Program-made: the position numbers and the translations under genes | Part shown: positions 50,049-60,262 of the stretch, piece by piece | How the letters are laid out: every line of letters begins with the position of its first letter | How positions within the stretch are numbered: position 1 is the first letter of the stretch | Notes under the pieces: generated by a model | What the model was told of the DNA's origin: nothing | What the model saw: only the letters and a program-made list of their open reading frames with translations | Databases searched by the model: none | From: Candidatus Caldilinea saccharophila | GTDB lineage: Bacteria > Chloroflexota > Anaerolineae > Caldilineales > Caldilineaceae | NCBI GenBank assembly: GCA_016710365.1 | Contig: JADJVW010000016.1 | Coordinates: forward strand, 82,901 to 146,900 | DNA length: 64,000 bases | Direction of reading: 5' to 3'

Positions 50049-50858
50049 ATGAATACCAACATCTCTCACGAGGAAGTCGATTTCTATCGCAAGAACGGCT
50101 ATGTCGTTATGCACGATTTCTTGTCGCAAGAAGAGTTGCAAGAATGGCGTGATGCCGTCACCGATGCTGTGGCGGAGCGAGGTCAGCAACGCATTCTGGG
50201 GCAGATGGGCAAACCCAACGAGTACTACGAAAATGTTTTCGTCCAACGCGTCAACCTCTGGCAAGACAACCCAAAGGTGCGCAAGTTGATGCTGGATGCA
50301 CGTCTGGGCAAGATAGCCGCCACACTCGCCGGCGTCGAAGGCATCCGCATCTGGCATGACCAGGCGCTGATCAAGAAGCCCTACGCCAATCCCACCGCGT
50401 GGCACTTGGACAATCCCTATTGGTCCTTCTATTCGCGCGATGCACTTACCATTTGGGTCGCGCTGGATGATGTGACCATTGAAAATGGGTGCCTTTGGTT
50501 TTTGCCTGGCACGCACTCGCTGGCCACCTACGACAACGTGGGAATCGGCCACAACATGGGTGACCTCTTCAAGGTTTATGAAGATTGGGCAAAGATTCAA
50601 GCCGCACCCGTGACCATCAAAGCTGGTTCATGCTCGTGGCACAACGGTCTAATTGCTCATGCCGCCGGCCCGAACATGACCGTTGGCTTACGCCGCGCCT
50701 TTACCTGCGCGTATATGCCGGATGGCTCCACCTTCAACGGACAACGCAACATCCTGCGGGACGAACAAATCGCGGGTCTACAGGTCGGCGATGTATTGGA
50801 AGACGATGCACAGACCCCGCTGATCTACCATCCGACCAAGCTAATCGTCGCGGCGTGA
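50049..50858 (+). CDS. Phytanoyl-CoA dioxygenase (PhyH) family protein
   Basis: 269 aa. Non-haem Fe(II)/2-oxoglutarate oxygenase fold. Iron ligands His119-x-Asp121 (TAWHLDNP) and His204 (NGLIAHAAGPN), with an Arg pair (GLRRAF) for 2-oxoglutarate. VVMHDFLSQEELQEWR is the usual N-terminal helix. It would hydroxylate an unidentified small substrate using O2, which contrasts with the anaerobic Dms-type enzyme elsewhere in the window. It heads an operon with the URO-D-like gene and a binding protein. Confidence 0.92.
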   Translation: MNTNISHEEVDFYRKNGYVVMHDFLSQEELQEWRDAVTDAVAERGQQRILGQMGKPNEYYENVFVQRVNLWQDNPKVRKLMLDARLGKIAATLAGVEGIRIWHDQALIKKPYANPTAWHLDNPYWSFYSRDALTIWVALDDVTIENGCLWFLPGTHSLATYDNVGIGHNMGDLFKVYEDWAKIQAAPVTIKAGSCSWHNGLIAHAAGPNMTVGLRRAFTCAYMPDGSTFNGQRNILRDEQIAGLQVGDVLEDDAQTPLIYHPTKLIVAA

Positions 50859-50895
50859 AACAGACAATTCATCGTCAAGATGAACGGGGAGAGGG

Positions 50896-51928
50896 ATGAA
50901 TACTCGCGAGCGATTCCAAGCCGTCATGGATTTTCGCCCCTACGATCGGCTGCCGCTGTTGGAATGGGCAGTCTGGTGGGATAAGACCATCGAGCGTTGG
51001 CGCGAAGAGGGACTTCCCAAGCGCGTCAAGCACCGCTATGACCTCTATCGTCATTTTGGTCTTGATATGTACATGCAGGACTGGATTAACACCTACAAGC
51101 GCAACTGTCCGCACCCTGTCAGTCACGGCGCGGGGATTGCCGCGGACGAAGCGGATTACTTGCGGATTCGCCGTCATCTCTATCCCAAGCGAGTCGTCAA
51201 CCATCGGCGCTGGGCGCGCTGGACAGCGCTTCAGGCTCAGGGAGAAGCTGTACTTTGGTTTACGCTAGATGGCTTTTTTTGGTTTCCCCGCCAGATTCTG
51301 GGCATCGAGCGCCACCTCTACGCGTTCTACGATCAGCCGGAGTTGATGCACCGCATCAACTCCGATCTGACAGAATGGCTGCTCTCCGTGATCGATGAGC
51401 TTTGTTCGGCTTATACGCCTGACTTCGTGACCATCGCCGAAGACATGAGCTACAATCATGGCTCCATGCTCTCCAAATCTTCTTTCGACGAATTTCTAAA
51501 ACCCTATTACGCGCAGATCGTACCTGCGCTCCACAAACATGGGGTGCGCGTCATTGTCGATTCCGATGGCGATATTTCCCAAGCCGCCCACTGGTTCGAG
51601 GAGGTAGGCGTAGACGGGATCTTGCCCCTGGAGCGTCAGGCTGGCGTCGATATCAGCGCTCCGAGCGGAGCATCCAACCATGCGCTTCGTCGGCCATTTT
51701 GACAAGATGGTGATGAACAAGGGCGAGGCAGCGATGCGAGGTGAGTGCGAGCGCCTGCTGCCTGCCGCCGCCGGCGGCGGGTTTTTAGTGAGTTGCGACC
51801 ACCAAACCCCGCCCGGCGTCTCTTATCAAGAATACCTGCTCTATCTGAAGTTGTTCGAGGAATATGCTGCGGAAGCCGGTCGGCGCTCACAGCAACAACG
51901 CGTGCCCACCCCTATAGCGCATGGATGA
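50896..51928 (+). CDS. URO-D superfamily (uroporphyrinogen decarboxylase-like) protein (one frame break)
   Basis: About 343 aa. MNTRERFQAVMDFRPYDRLPLLEWA is the standard opening of URO-D/MtaA-type barrels. Later AEDMSYNHGSMLSKSSFDEFLKPYY, VIVDSDGDI, MRFVGHFDKMVM and GGFLVSCDHQTPPGVS. The frame breaks at about 51655 (IS-ALRAEHPTMRF). The residues of true haem-pathway HemE are not evident. Relatives act as cobamide- or corrinoid-dependent methyltransferases, and many are uncharacterised. Its place between an oxygenase and a solute-binding protein suggests a catabolic role. Confidence 0.82.
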
Positions 51929-52001
51929 TCTCCGCTAAGCGAATGTTCTCGCCGCGGTGCGAATCACTGTCTATCTTCACAAAATTCACAAGGAGGAAGG
52001 T

Positions 52002-53951
52002 ATGTCGAAACAACGGTTGCTCGTCCTGTTCATTGTGTTGGGGTTGGTGCTTGCGGCATGCGCCCAACCTGCTGCGCCTGCCCCGGCGCCGGAAGTTGCT
52101 GCGCCCGATCAGCAGGCTGCTGCTTTGTCAACGGACACCACAAAGGAAGCCCCCATGCTGGCCGAGAGAGTGGCGGCAGACTCCCTGCCGCCACTGGAAG
52201 AACGTTTGCCAGCAGAACCCTTCGTTGTCGGGCCAGGCGTCATTGTTGCTGAAGACGAACTGACTGACTGGGCGCCGGGTCAGTTTGGCGGCATCCTGTA
52301 CTTTGCTCATGGCGATTCTGACTGGAACCCGGATATCTTCATCATGATGAATGAGAATCTACTCATGGCGCCGGGCATCAGCGTAGATCCGATTCGCCCC
52401 AACATCGTTCAGAACTTCACCGTTGAGGATGATAATAAGGTCTTCACCTTTCAGTTGCGCGACGGGTTGAAATGGTCGGACGGAGCGCCTGTCACCACCG
52501 AAGACGTTCGTTTTGTCTATGAAGACATTTATCTTAACGAGCAGTTGACCCCTAGTTTTCCCTCCAAGTTCCGTGATGGCGGTCGACCCGATGGAGAACC
52601 GATGAAGTTGGAGATAGTAGATGAGACCACCTTCAAACTCACGTTCAACGAACCTTACGGAGGCCTGCTGCGTGAGTTGAGCATTAAAGGGTGGCAAGGC
52701 TACACCGATCTGTTGCGCCCCTCTCACTATCTCAAGCAGTTTCACATCAACTACACACCCATCGAGGAGCTGCGCCAGGAACTTGACAGGTTGAACCTGA
52801 CAGATGAGTGGTGGCAGCTTTTTACCAGCAAGAACTGTGACAACTGGGATGTTACGCGGCTGCGCTGCATCGACTATCCAGGCTTATATCCATGGGTCGC
52901 GAAAGATTCCGAGCAGTCGGGTGTGTTGATTTTTGAGCGTAACCCCTATTATTTCAAAGTGGACACCGAAGGTAAACAGCTACCTTACGTCGACAAACTG
53001 ATCTCTACCCTGGTGCAAGACACCAACATGATCAACGCTAAAGTCATTGCCGGCGACGTCGACTTCGTGCGTGAAGACACCGCCCTCGTCAATCTGTCCA
53101 TGTATAAAGAGAATGAAGAGGCCGGCAACTTCAAACTGGCGCTGCTCAACAGTCATGTAGATCCCACGGCCTTGTGGCTCAACTACACCAACCCCGATCC
53201 GACCTGGCGACTGGTCACTGGTGATTTGCGCTTCCGCCAGGCGTTGAATATGGCGATCAATCGCGACGAGATCATCGAGAGTATCTACTTCGGCCTGGCT
53301 ACACCGCCCACCCTTGTCCCAGGCGACTATGATGTGGCCAAAGCCAACCAACTGCTGGACGAGATGTGGATGGATCAACGTGATGCGGATGGTTTCCGCC
53401 TGGCGCCCAATGGCGAACCCTTTGATCTCTTCATCGAAACCGCCGACTATGCACCGGACATCATTCCTGTAGGGGAATTGCTGGTGGAACATCTGAAGGA
53501 TGTGGACATCCGCACGACGCTTAAAGTGCTGGATGCATCCCTGCTGACCCAGCGAATGGACGCCAATGAACACTATGCCACCATCATCTGGTCGGTGCAA
53601 CCGATGTGGCCCAACGGCACGTGGACGGACTATCTCCCGACTCCGCAATGGGCGCGTTTGTGGGAGCTCTGGTACGACAGCAACGGCGTGAATGGCGAAG
53701 AGCCGCCGGCGCCCGTGAAGAGGCTCTATGAGATTCAGGCAGGTCGCATTCAAACCCTTCCTGGCTCTGACGAGGACAAAGCGCTGACCGAAGAATTGTA
53801 CAGCATTCACTATGACAACGTTTATATCTTCAATATTGTCGAAAATGTGAATTACGCGCTGCTCGTCGATGCAGACCTCGGCAATGTGCAGACTTCCGGC
53901 CAGGCTATCGGCGCGAACAACAGTGGTGAGCAGTTCTATTTCAAGCGATAG
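52002..53951 (+). CDS. ABC peptide/oligosaccharide-type substrate-binding lipoprotein (family 5)
   Basis: 649 aa, intact. Lipobox LAAC with Cys20, Pro/Ala linker, then FTFQLRDGLKWSDGAPVTTEDV, FERNPYYFKVDTEGKQLPYVDK, GDVDFVREDTALV and LRFRQALNMAINRDEII. It is a clear paralogue of the protein at 40284, sharing long identical blocks. AGGAGGAAGG precedes ATG 52002. No permease or ATPase follows, so it probably uses the Dpp-type membrane complex at 42474-46807 or one elsewhere. Confidence 0.93.
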   Translation: MSKQRLLVLFIVLGLVLAACAQPAAPAPAPEVAAPDQQAAALSTDTTKEAPMLAERVAADSLPPLEERLPAEPFVVGPGVIVAEDELTDWAPGQFGGILYFAHGDSDWNPDIFIMMNENLLMAPGISVDPIRPNIVQNFTVEDDNKVFTFQLRDGLKWSDGAPVTTEDVRFVYEDIYLNEQLTPSFPSKFRDGGRPDGEPMKLEIVDETTFKLTFNEPYGGLLRELSIKGWQGYTDLLRPSHYLKQFHINYTPIEELRQELDRLNLTDEWWQLFTSKNCDNWDVTRLRCIDYPGLYPWVAKDSEQSGVLIFERNPYYFKVDTEGKQLPYVDKLISTLVQDTNMINAKVIAGDVDFVREDTALVNLSMYKENEEAGNFKLALLNSHVDPTALWLNYTNPDPTWRLVTGDLRFRQALNMAINRDEIIESIYFGLATPPTLVPGDYDVAKANQLLDEMWMDQRDADGFRLAPNGEPFDLFIETADYAPDIIPVGELLVEHLKDVDIRTTLKVLDASLLTQRMDANEHYATIIWSVQPMWPNGTWTDYLPTPQWARLWELWYDSNGVNGEEPPAPVKRLYEIQAGRIQTLPGSDEDKALTEELYSIHYDNVYIFNIVENVNYALLVDADLGNVQTSGQAIGANNSGEQFYFKR

Positions 53952-54009
53952 GCGCTATTTGCCAAATTGGTAGTGCGTGTTGCTAAAATATAGACAGACA
54001 GTTTTCTAC

Positions 54010-54054
54010 AGCGGAATCCACCGGATGCTTCACGCTTATTCGGTGGATTCCGCT
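54010..54054. terminator. Hairpin after the second binding-protein gene
   Basis: Perfect 14-bp stem AGCGGAATCCACCG (54010-54023) with its complement (54041-54054) and a 17-nt loop, 58 bp after the stop. Confidence 0.6.
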
Positions 54055-54087
54055 TCACAATGCCTGCAATGATTAGGAGAATACATC

Positions 54088-55086
<999 letters not shown>

Positions 55087-55090
55087 AGGA

Positions 55091-55104
55091 GTTGCGAGGG
55101 GCGA
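55091..55104. repeat. Heptamer pair GTTGCGA-GGGGCGA
   Basis: The same two 7-bp units as at 6403-6430, again in a short gap right after a Gfo- or isomerase-type gene. Confidence 0.6.
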
Positions 55105-55115
55105 CGGCGGGCCGT

Positions 55116-55781
55116 ATGTTCAATGTCTGTTACGCCTGCGGCCTTTACCGGGCCGATAAGATAGTTGAGCAAAGTGAACAGCCTGGCTACGCCGACGCCA
55201 TCTGTCCGGTGTGCGGCCATCGCCATCGCTTCCGGCAGTTGCCGCTGCTGATCGTTACCGGCGCCAGCGGTGCGGGTAAGAGCACGATCTGCCAGCAGTT
55301 GGCGGGTGAAATCGACTATGCCGTGATGCTGGATGTGGACATCCTGTGGCGGCCGGAGTTTGACCGGCCAGAGACAAGCTACCGCGACTTCTTCGAGACG
55401 TGGCTGCGGATGGCCAAGAACATCGCCCAGGCGGGGCGGCCGGTCGTGCTGGTCGGGGCAGGTGTGGGCGTGCCGGAGAACCTGGCGCCTTGCGTCGAGC
55501 GCCGCTATGTCGGCGCTATCCACTATCTGGCGCTGGTCTGTGCAGACGATGTGCTCGCTACACGGCTGCACAGCCGGCCCGCATGGCGGCAGAGTAGCTC
55601 CGACGAGTACATCGAGGCGCAGCAGCAGTTCAACCGTTGGTTTCAGACCCGCTCGATAGCACCTGTCATCGATCTGCTGGACACCACCGCCCAAGACATT
55701 GCTGAGAGCACTGCCCAGGTCGCGGTGTGGATTCAATCAACTGTCGAAGCTGCCCGCAAAGATAGCGGGTCTGCGACTTAG
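55116..55781 (+). CDS. Zinc-ribbon P-loop kinase-like protein
   Basis: 221 aa. The N-terminus has a four-cysteine zinc-binding pair (CYAC at 5-8, CPVC at 30-33) fused to a P-loop with Walker A GASGAGKST (49-57). A likely Walker B/base region is YAVMLDVDILW (Asp pair). The lid-like SRPAWRQSSSDEYIEAQQQFNRWF contains Arg and Glu. Small-molecule kinases of the AAA_33 or gluconate-kinase type look like this, but the zinc ribbon is unusual. It lies between two sugar dehydrogenases. ATG 55116 is preferred since the cysteines begin at once. Confidence 0.7.
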   Translation: MFNVCYACGLYRADKIVEQSEQPGYADAICPVCGHRHRFRQLPLLIVTGASGAGKSTICQQLAGEIDYAVMLDVDILWRPEFDRPETSYRDFFETWLRMAKNIAQAGRPVVLVGAGVGVPENLAPCVERRYVGAIHYLALVCADDVLATRLHSRPAWRQSSSDEYIEAQQQFNRWFQTRSIAPVIDLLDTTAQDIAESTAQVAVWIQSTVEAARKDSGSAT

Positions 55782-55797
55782 CCGTAAAGAGGAACGA

Positions 55798-56852
55798 ATG
55801 AATACAAAAATCGGCATCGGGATCATTAGTTTCGCACACGGCCATGCCAATCTGTACTGCGACCGTATGTCCACCTACGACGATGTGCAGTTGGTCGCCT
55901 GTTGGGATGATGACAATGCACGCGGCAGCGCCGCCGCCGAAAAGTACGGCATGTCCTACTCGCCGCATCTGGAATATCTGCTTGACAACCCGGCGGTGCA
56001 AGGCGTGATCGTCACCTGCGAGACGAACCGCCACGCCGAGATGGTGCTGGCCGCTGCGCCGGCAAACACATCCTCTGCCAGAAGCCGATGGCGTTGACGC
56101 TGGCTGACTGCGACCGGATGGCCGAAGCCGTCGCCGCGGCTGGGGTCAAATTTATGATGGCCTACCAGATGCGCCACGACCCATCGAATCAGAAAATCAA
56201 GGAACTGATGGAAAGCGGCGCGGTCGGCAGGATCAGTCTGGTGCGCCGTCGTCACTGTATCCCGGTGCTTTTCAACGAGACCTTTGTCAATGGCCCGACG
56301 CGCTGGCATCTCGACCCTGTCCAGAACATGGGCATGTTCATGGACGACGCCAGCCATGCCACCGATTTCTTGCATTGGATCCTGGGTCGCCCAACGAGTG
56401 TGATGGCCGAGATCGACAACACCATCACCGACGTGGCGCCCGATGACACCGGCGTCGCTATCTACCGCTATGCCAGCGGCGCGATGGCGGTGCTGCTCAA
56501 TTCTTCCGTCACGCTGGCGGGCGAAAACACGACCGAAGTCTACGGCGACCAGGGTGTGATCATCCAGAACCATGATGATGTACCCTCGACGAACGTCGTT
56601 CTGCCGTCGCATCCGATCGCGCTCAAGCTCTATCGTCGCGACGCGACCCACTGGCAGGATTTGGAGATTGCTATCCCTCCCACTCACGCCGAGCGCATCG
56701 CCGCAGTGCCGCGCGCCTTTTTGGACTGTATCAAGTACGACCTGGCGCCGCCGACCACAGCCGAAGATGGCCGCATCTCGATCGAAATGGTGCTCGGCGC
56801 CTATCGTTCGGCGCGCGAAGGCAAACGAATCCATTTCCCCTTGACGGAATGA
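55798..56852 (+). CDS. Gfo/Idh/MocA family dehydrogenase (one frame break)
   Basis: About 351 aa. IGIGIISFAHGHANLYCDRM opens the Rossmann domain; after a break at about 56060 the active-site block reads HILCQKPMALTLADCDRM, with Gln in place of the usual Glu of the EKP motif. NMGMFMDDASHATDFLHWILG is the His helix. The C-terminus GRISIEMVLGAYRSAREGKRI is typical. It is the second dehydrogenase of this operon and so may use a different oxidation state of the same sugar. Confidence 0.87.
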
Positions 56853-56872
56853 TAATGGAGGGAATCGCAAGA

Positions 56873-56958
56873 ATAGACCGCGGATTTGACGGATTAGGCG
56901 GATTTTCACAGATTTAAATCCGTTCTGATCCGTTCAATCCGCCTAATCCGTGGTCTAT
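56873..56958. repeat. Inverted repeat with GGATTAGGC core
   Basis: Inner arms ACGGATTAGGCGGATT (56889-56904) and exact complement (56936-56951), outer arms ATAGACC (56873-56879) and GGTCTAT (56952-56958). It lies in the 177-bp gap between a dehydrogenase and the sulfotransferase; the other bases of the gap show nothing. Confidence 0.7.
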
Positions 56959-57029
56959 CGCAACTTGGCTGTATCGTTACCCGGAACGCAAGCATGAGAT
57001 CACACCAACGTTAGGGGAGGGCGCGATCG

Positions 57030-57833
57030 ATGTCCTTAATTACGATTATCGGGCGCGGGCATGGTGGAACGCGCGCCATCTCGCACACCTTGATTGCCAG
57101 CAACGTCTTTATGGGCGAGCCGCTCAACCGTTCCGGCGATCTGCTGCCGCCGGAGCCAATGTACGATGCGTGCCGCGTGCTGGCGCGCTATGTGACGTGG
57201 CAAGGCGGGCTGGAATGGGATTTCAGCGCGCTGCACACAATGCCGATCCCCGACGAGTTCACCGATCTGCTCCAGACGTATCTAAGAAAGGTGCTCGCCG
57301 CCAAAGACGAGCACAAAGGCTGGAAGCTTCCTGAAACGACGCTCGTCTTTCCCTGGATCGTGCGCCTGTTTCCCGACATCAAGTACATTCACTGGGTGCG
57401 CAACCCGCGCGATAACATCCTGGCGCGCCACATGACCGACGATCTGGGCGATTTCGGGGTGCTGCAGCCCGATGCCGAGCAACTGCTGCGCACCCGTTAT
57501 CCTGCGCTGGTCGAAGCTGCGACTACGCCGGCGCAGATGGAGGAATTGATCTGGCGGGCGCGCCGCGCCGTCTCCTGGCACTATCAGCACGCCATCGTGG
57601 CCGCGACGCCAAAGCCGGCGAACTGGCTCGCAGTGCGCTTCGAGGACTTTATCAACCAGCAAGAGGCCACGCTGGCGCGGCTTGAGGCGTATCTCGGCAT
57701 TCCATTGGGACGCATCATCGTGCGTCGTGAAGTGGTCGGTCGCTTCGACCGCGCCGAGGGCGTCAGCTACTTCGATTTTCTGGAAGCGGGAATGCGCGAA
57801 TTCGGCTACGAGGTTCCGAAAGTTGGAGCATAA
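57030..57833 (+). CDS. Sulfotransferase family protein
   Basis: 267 aa. The PAPS 5'-phosphosulfate loop is ITIIGRGHGGTRAISHTL (Gly8-Arg15), and the 3'-phosphate block is IHWVRNPRDNILARHM with the conserved Arg/Ser-position Asn. LAVRFEDFINQQEATLARLEAYLGIP is the family's C-terminal helix. It would transfer sulfate from PAPS to a hydroxyl of a small molecule or glycan. GGGGAGGG precedes ATG 57030. It lies 5 bp before a FGGY kinase, an odd partner in a catabolic run; it could instead be a related nucleotide-binding enzyme. Confidence 0.85.
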   Translation: MSLITIIGRGHGGTRAISHTLIASNVFMGEPLNRSGDLLPPEPMYDACRVLARYVTWQGGLEWDFSALHTMPIPDEFTDLLQTYLRKVLAAKDEHKGWKLPETTLVFPWIVRLFPDIKYIHWVRNPRDNILARHMTDDLGDFGVLQPDAEQLLRTRYPALVEAATTPAQMEELIWRARRAVSWHYQHAIVAATPKPANWLAVRFEDFINQQEATLARLEAYLGIPLGRIIVRREVVGRFDRAEGVSYFDFLEAGMREFGYEVPKVGA

Positions 57834-57838
57834 CCCGC

Positions 57839-59327
57839 GTGGAAAACCTCTTGCTTGGTATCGAAGTCGGCACGTCGGCGCTCAAGGCGGTGCTCTACGA
57901 CCTGGCCGGCGTGGAACGCTTCACCGCGCGGCGCACCTATCGCCTTATGACGCCGCAGCCAGGCTGGGCTGAACAGGATGCCGACGAGATCTGGCGCGCC
58001 CTGGTCGCAGCCTTACGCGAAGCTGCCGAAGCCAGCGCCGGGCATGGACGGATAGCGGCGCTCGCGCTGGCCGCGCAAGCCGGCTCGGTCGTCCCCGTAG
58101 ACGCCGCGGGCGCGCCGCTTGCGCCGTTGATTACCTGGCTGGATTGCAGAGCGGAGCCCATAGTTGCGGCGTGGCGCATGGACGGCGTTGCCGCGCGTGT
58201 CCGGCAACTCAGCGGCTGGCATCCGCATCCGGGCCTGGCGCTTGCCAGCATCGCCTGGCTCACACGCCACGCGCCCAGCGTGGCAAAGCAGGCCGTGCGT
58301 TTTCTCGACGTGCAGGGTTTCCTGTTGCAGCGCCTGACCGGCCGCCCCCTCACCGATTTTTCCGAAGCCGCGGAACTGCTCCTGCTTGACCGCACGACGC
58401 GCATTTGGTCGCCGGAATTGTCCGCGCTGGCTGGAATCAGCACCACGCAATTGAGTGAACTGGCGCCGGCTGGCACGATGGCTGGCCGTCTCCTGCCGGA
58501 AGTTGTGCGCGCCACCGGGCTGCCCACCGATTTGACCGTCGTCGTAGGCGGGCAGGATCAATGCTGCGCCGCGCTGGGCATGGGCGTGATGGCGCCTGGG
58601 CAGCTCATGCTCGCTTCAGGCACCGCCTGGGTGCTGACCGCGCTGGCGTCCGACCCACACCTCGACCGGATGCCGGCCGGCATGGATCTGAATTTCCACG
58701 TCGTGCGTGATGTCTATACCGTTTCTCAATTGCTGGGTGGCTTCGGCGCGGTCGTGGACTGGTGGCTGAACCTCCTGGGTCTCGACGCTGCCGGCCGCTA
58801 TGCCGCGCTGGAAACCGCCCTGGCGGAGAGTCCGCCCGGAGCCAATGGCCTCCTCTTTTTGCCGCTCGGTGGCAGTGTGCAGACGAGCAATGACGTGCAG
58901 ACAGGCGGTTCTGGCGGCTTTGTCGGCCTGCGCCTCGACCACACACGCGCTGACATGGTGCGCGCGTTGTGTGAGGGTATCGCGTATGAAGTGCGCTGGG
59001 CGCTGGAGATGCTGGATGCCGCCCACTTGCCGGCCCGGCAGATGTGGATGTCGGGCGGCGCAACGCGGCGCCGGCTGGCCTGCCCTGCTTGCCGGCATCA
59101 CCGGGATTCGCTTGCATGTAGCGCACGGCGCCAACTGGCCGGCGCGCGGGGCGGCAACCCTGGCCGGTCTCGGCGCCGGGTTGCTGGGTGGTGTGGAATC
59201 CATCGTTGAGCGCTGGCGATTGCCACTGGCGGAGATTCTCCCCCATTCCTCAACTGTATCGTTGTACGATGTGCGCTATGCCGCTTACCGCGAGCTGGCT
59301 GCACGGCTTGCGTCGGGCGCCAGGTGA
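57839..59327 (+). CDS. FGGY-family carbohydrate kinase, xylulokinase-like (one frame break)
   Basis: About 495 aa. GTG start at 57839. Phosphate loop GIEVGTSALKAVLYD, ITWLDCRAEP with the catalytic Asp region, FLDVQGFLLQRLTG, VVGGQDQCCAALGMGVMAPGQLMLASGTAWV and MWMSGGATR as adenosine motif. The frame breaks at about 59075, after which GWPALLAGITG and NWPARGAATLAGLGAGLLG complete the C-terminal domain. It phosphorylates a ketose or polyol. It ends the plus-strand run and faces araD convergently. Confidence 0.9.
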
Positions 59328-59370
59328 CTTGTACAAATGGCCGTAAATTAGCCGCTGGTTAGGTGGCGCC

Positions 59371-59407
59371 AAAGAAGCCGAGTTTCCTTGAGAAACTCGG
59401 CTTCTTT
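59371..59407. terminator. Hairpin AAGCCGAGTTTC/GAAACTCGGCTT between convergent genes
   Basis: Perfect 16-bp stem (59371-59386 with 59392-59407) and a 5-nt loop, followed by TTTGTG. It is placed as a two-way terminator between the kinase and araD and resembles the hairpin at 19581. Confidence 0.7.
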
Positions 59408-59460
59408 GTGCTTTCTGCAAATCGTCAGCGACAACGCCGGCCGCGGTTACGTTCTCTTCC

Positions 59461-60102
59461 TCACTGTCCGTACACGTGCGTGTATCGATAGTGCAGCTTT
59501 GCCACGTCTTCGTCGCCGATGCGGTCGGGTTGGCCGATCTGCAATGCCAGCCAGACGGTCGCCGCCACATCTTCGACCATCACTGCGGCTTTCAGCGCCG
59601 CTTTGGCGCTCGGCCCTACGGTAAAAACGCCATGATTCTTGAGTAGCACCGCCGGCGACGTCCCGATCGCCTCGATCACCACTTGGCCGATCTCTTCGCC
59701 GCCGATCAGCGCAAAGCCGCCACACGGGATCGGCCCACCGAATTCATCCGCCTGCGCGGTGAGATAGACTGGGATCGCCATGCCGTTGGCGGCAAAGGCC
59801 GTGGCATAGCGCGAGTGCGTGTGCGCGATGCCGTTGACATCCGGGCGATGGCGGTAGATGTAGAGATGGCTGGCTGTGTCCGAGGATGGTTTCAGCGACC
59901 CTTCAACAATCTCGCCTTCGAGATCGACGACCACCATGTGCTCCGGCTGCAGGTCTTCATAGCGGATGCCGGACGGCTTGATCACCACCAACCCCGATGC
60001 AGGGTCGCGTGCGCTGATATTCCCACTCGTCCACGTCACCAGGTTCTGCCTGGGCAGTTCCAGATGCAACTGGTGCAGCTCTTGTTTGATTGATTCCAGC
60101 AT
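59461..60102 (-). CDS. araD: L-ribulose-5-phosphate 4-epimerase / class II aldolase
   Basis: 213 aa. Class II aldolase fold: LVTWTSGNISARD, VVIKPSGIRYEDL, KPSSDTASHLYIYRHRPDVNGIAHTHSRYA (zinc His94 and His96), VLLKNHGVFTVG and the AraD-type ending HYRYTHVYGQ. It interconverts L-ribulose-5-phosphate and D-xylulose-5-phosphate, or cleaves a related deoxyketose-1-phosphate. The third zinc His of E. coli AraD (His171) is not obvious. It lies downstream of araB in the same direction, supporting the L-arabinose assignment. Confidence 0.87.
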   Translation of the reverse strand: MLESIKQELHQLHLELPRQNLVTWTSGNISARDPASGLVVIKPSGIRYEDLQPEHMVVVDLEGEIVEGSLKPSSDTASHLYIYRHRPDVNGIAHTHSRYATAFAANGMAIPVYLTAQADEFGGPIPCGGFALIGGEEIGQVVIEAIGTSPAVLLKNHGVFTVGPSAKAALKAAVMVEDVAATVWLALQIGQPDRIGDEDVAKLHYRYTHVYGQ

Positions 60103-60121
60103 ACTAGCTCCTTAAAGTGGA

Positions 60122-60262
60122 GATTGGGAATTAGAGATTAGAGATTAGGGGATTGGGGGGGATTAAGGGATTAGGGGACTTAGGAACATCGGTGGATAAA
60201 AAATCCCGAAATCACCCATGACACCTCCCACCCAATCTCCAATCTCACAATCTCCTAATCCC
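60122..60262. repeat. Heptamer-based inverted repeat (GATTAGA/GATTGGG)
   Basis: Period-7 units GATTGGG, AATTAGA, GATTAGA, GATTAGG, GGATTGG (from 60122) are followed, after a centre, by the opposite-strand units CAATCTC, CAATCTC, CTAATCC up to 60262. It fills most of the araD-araB gap. Confidence 0.8.
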
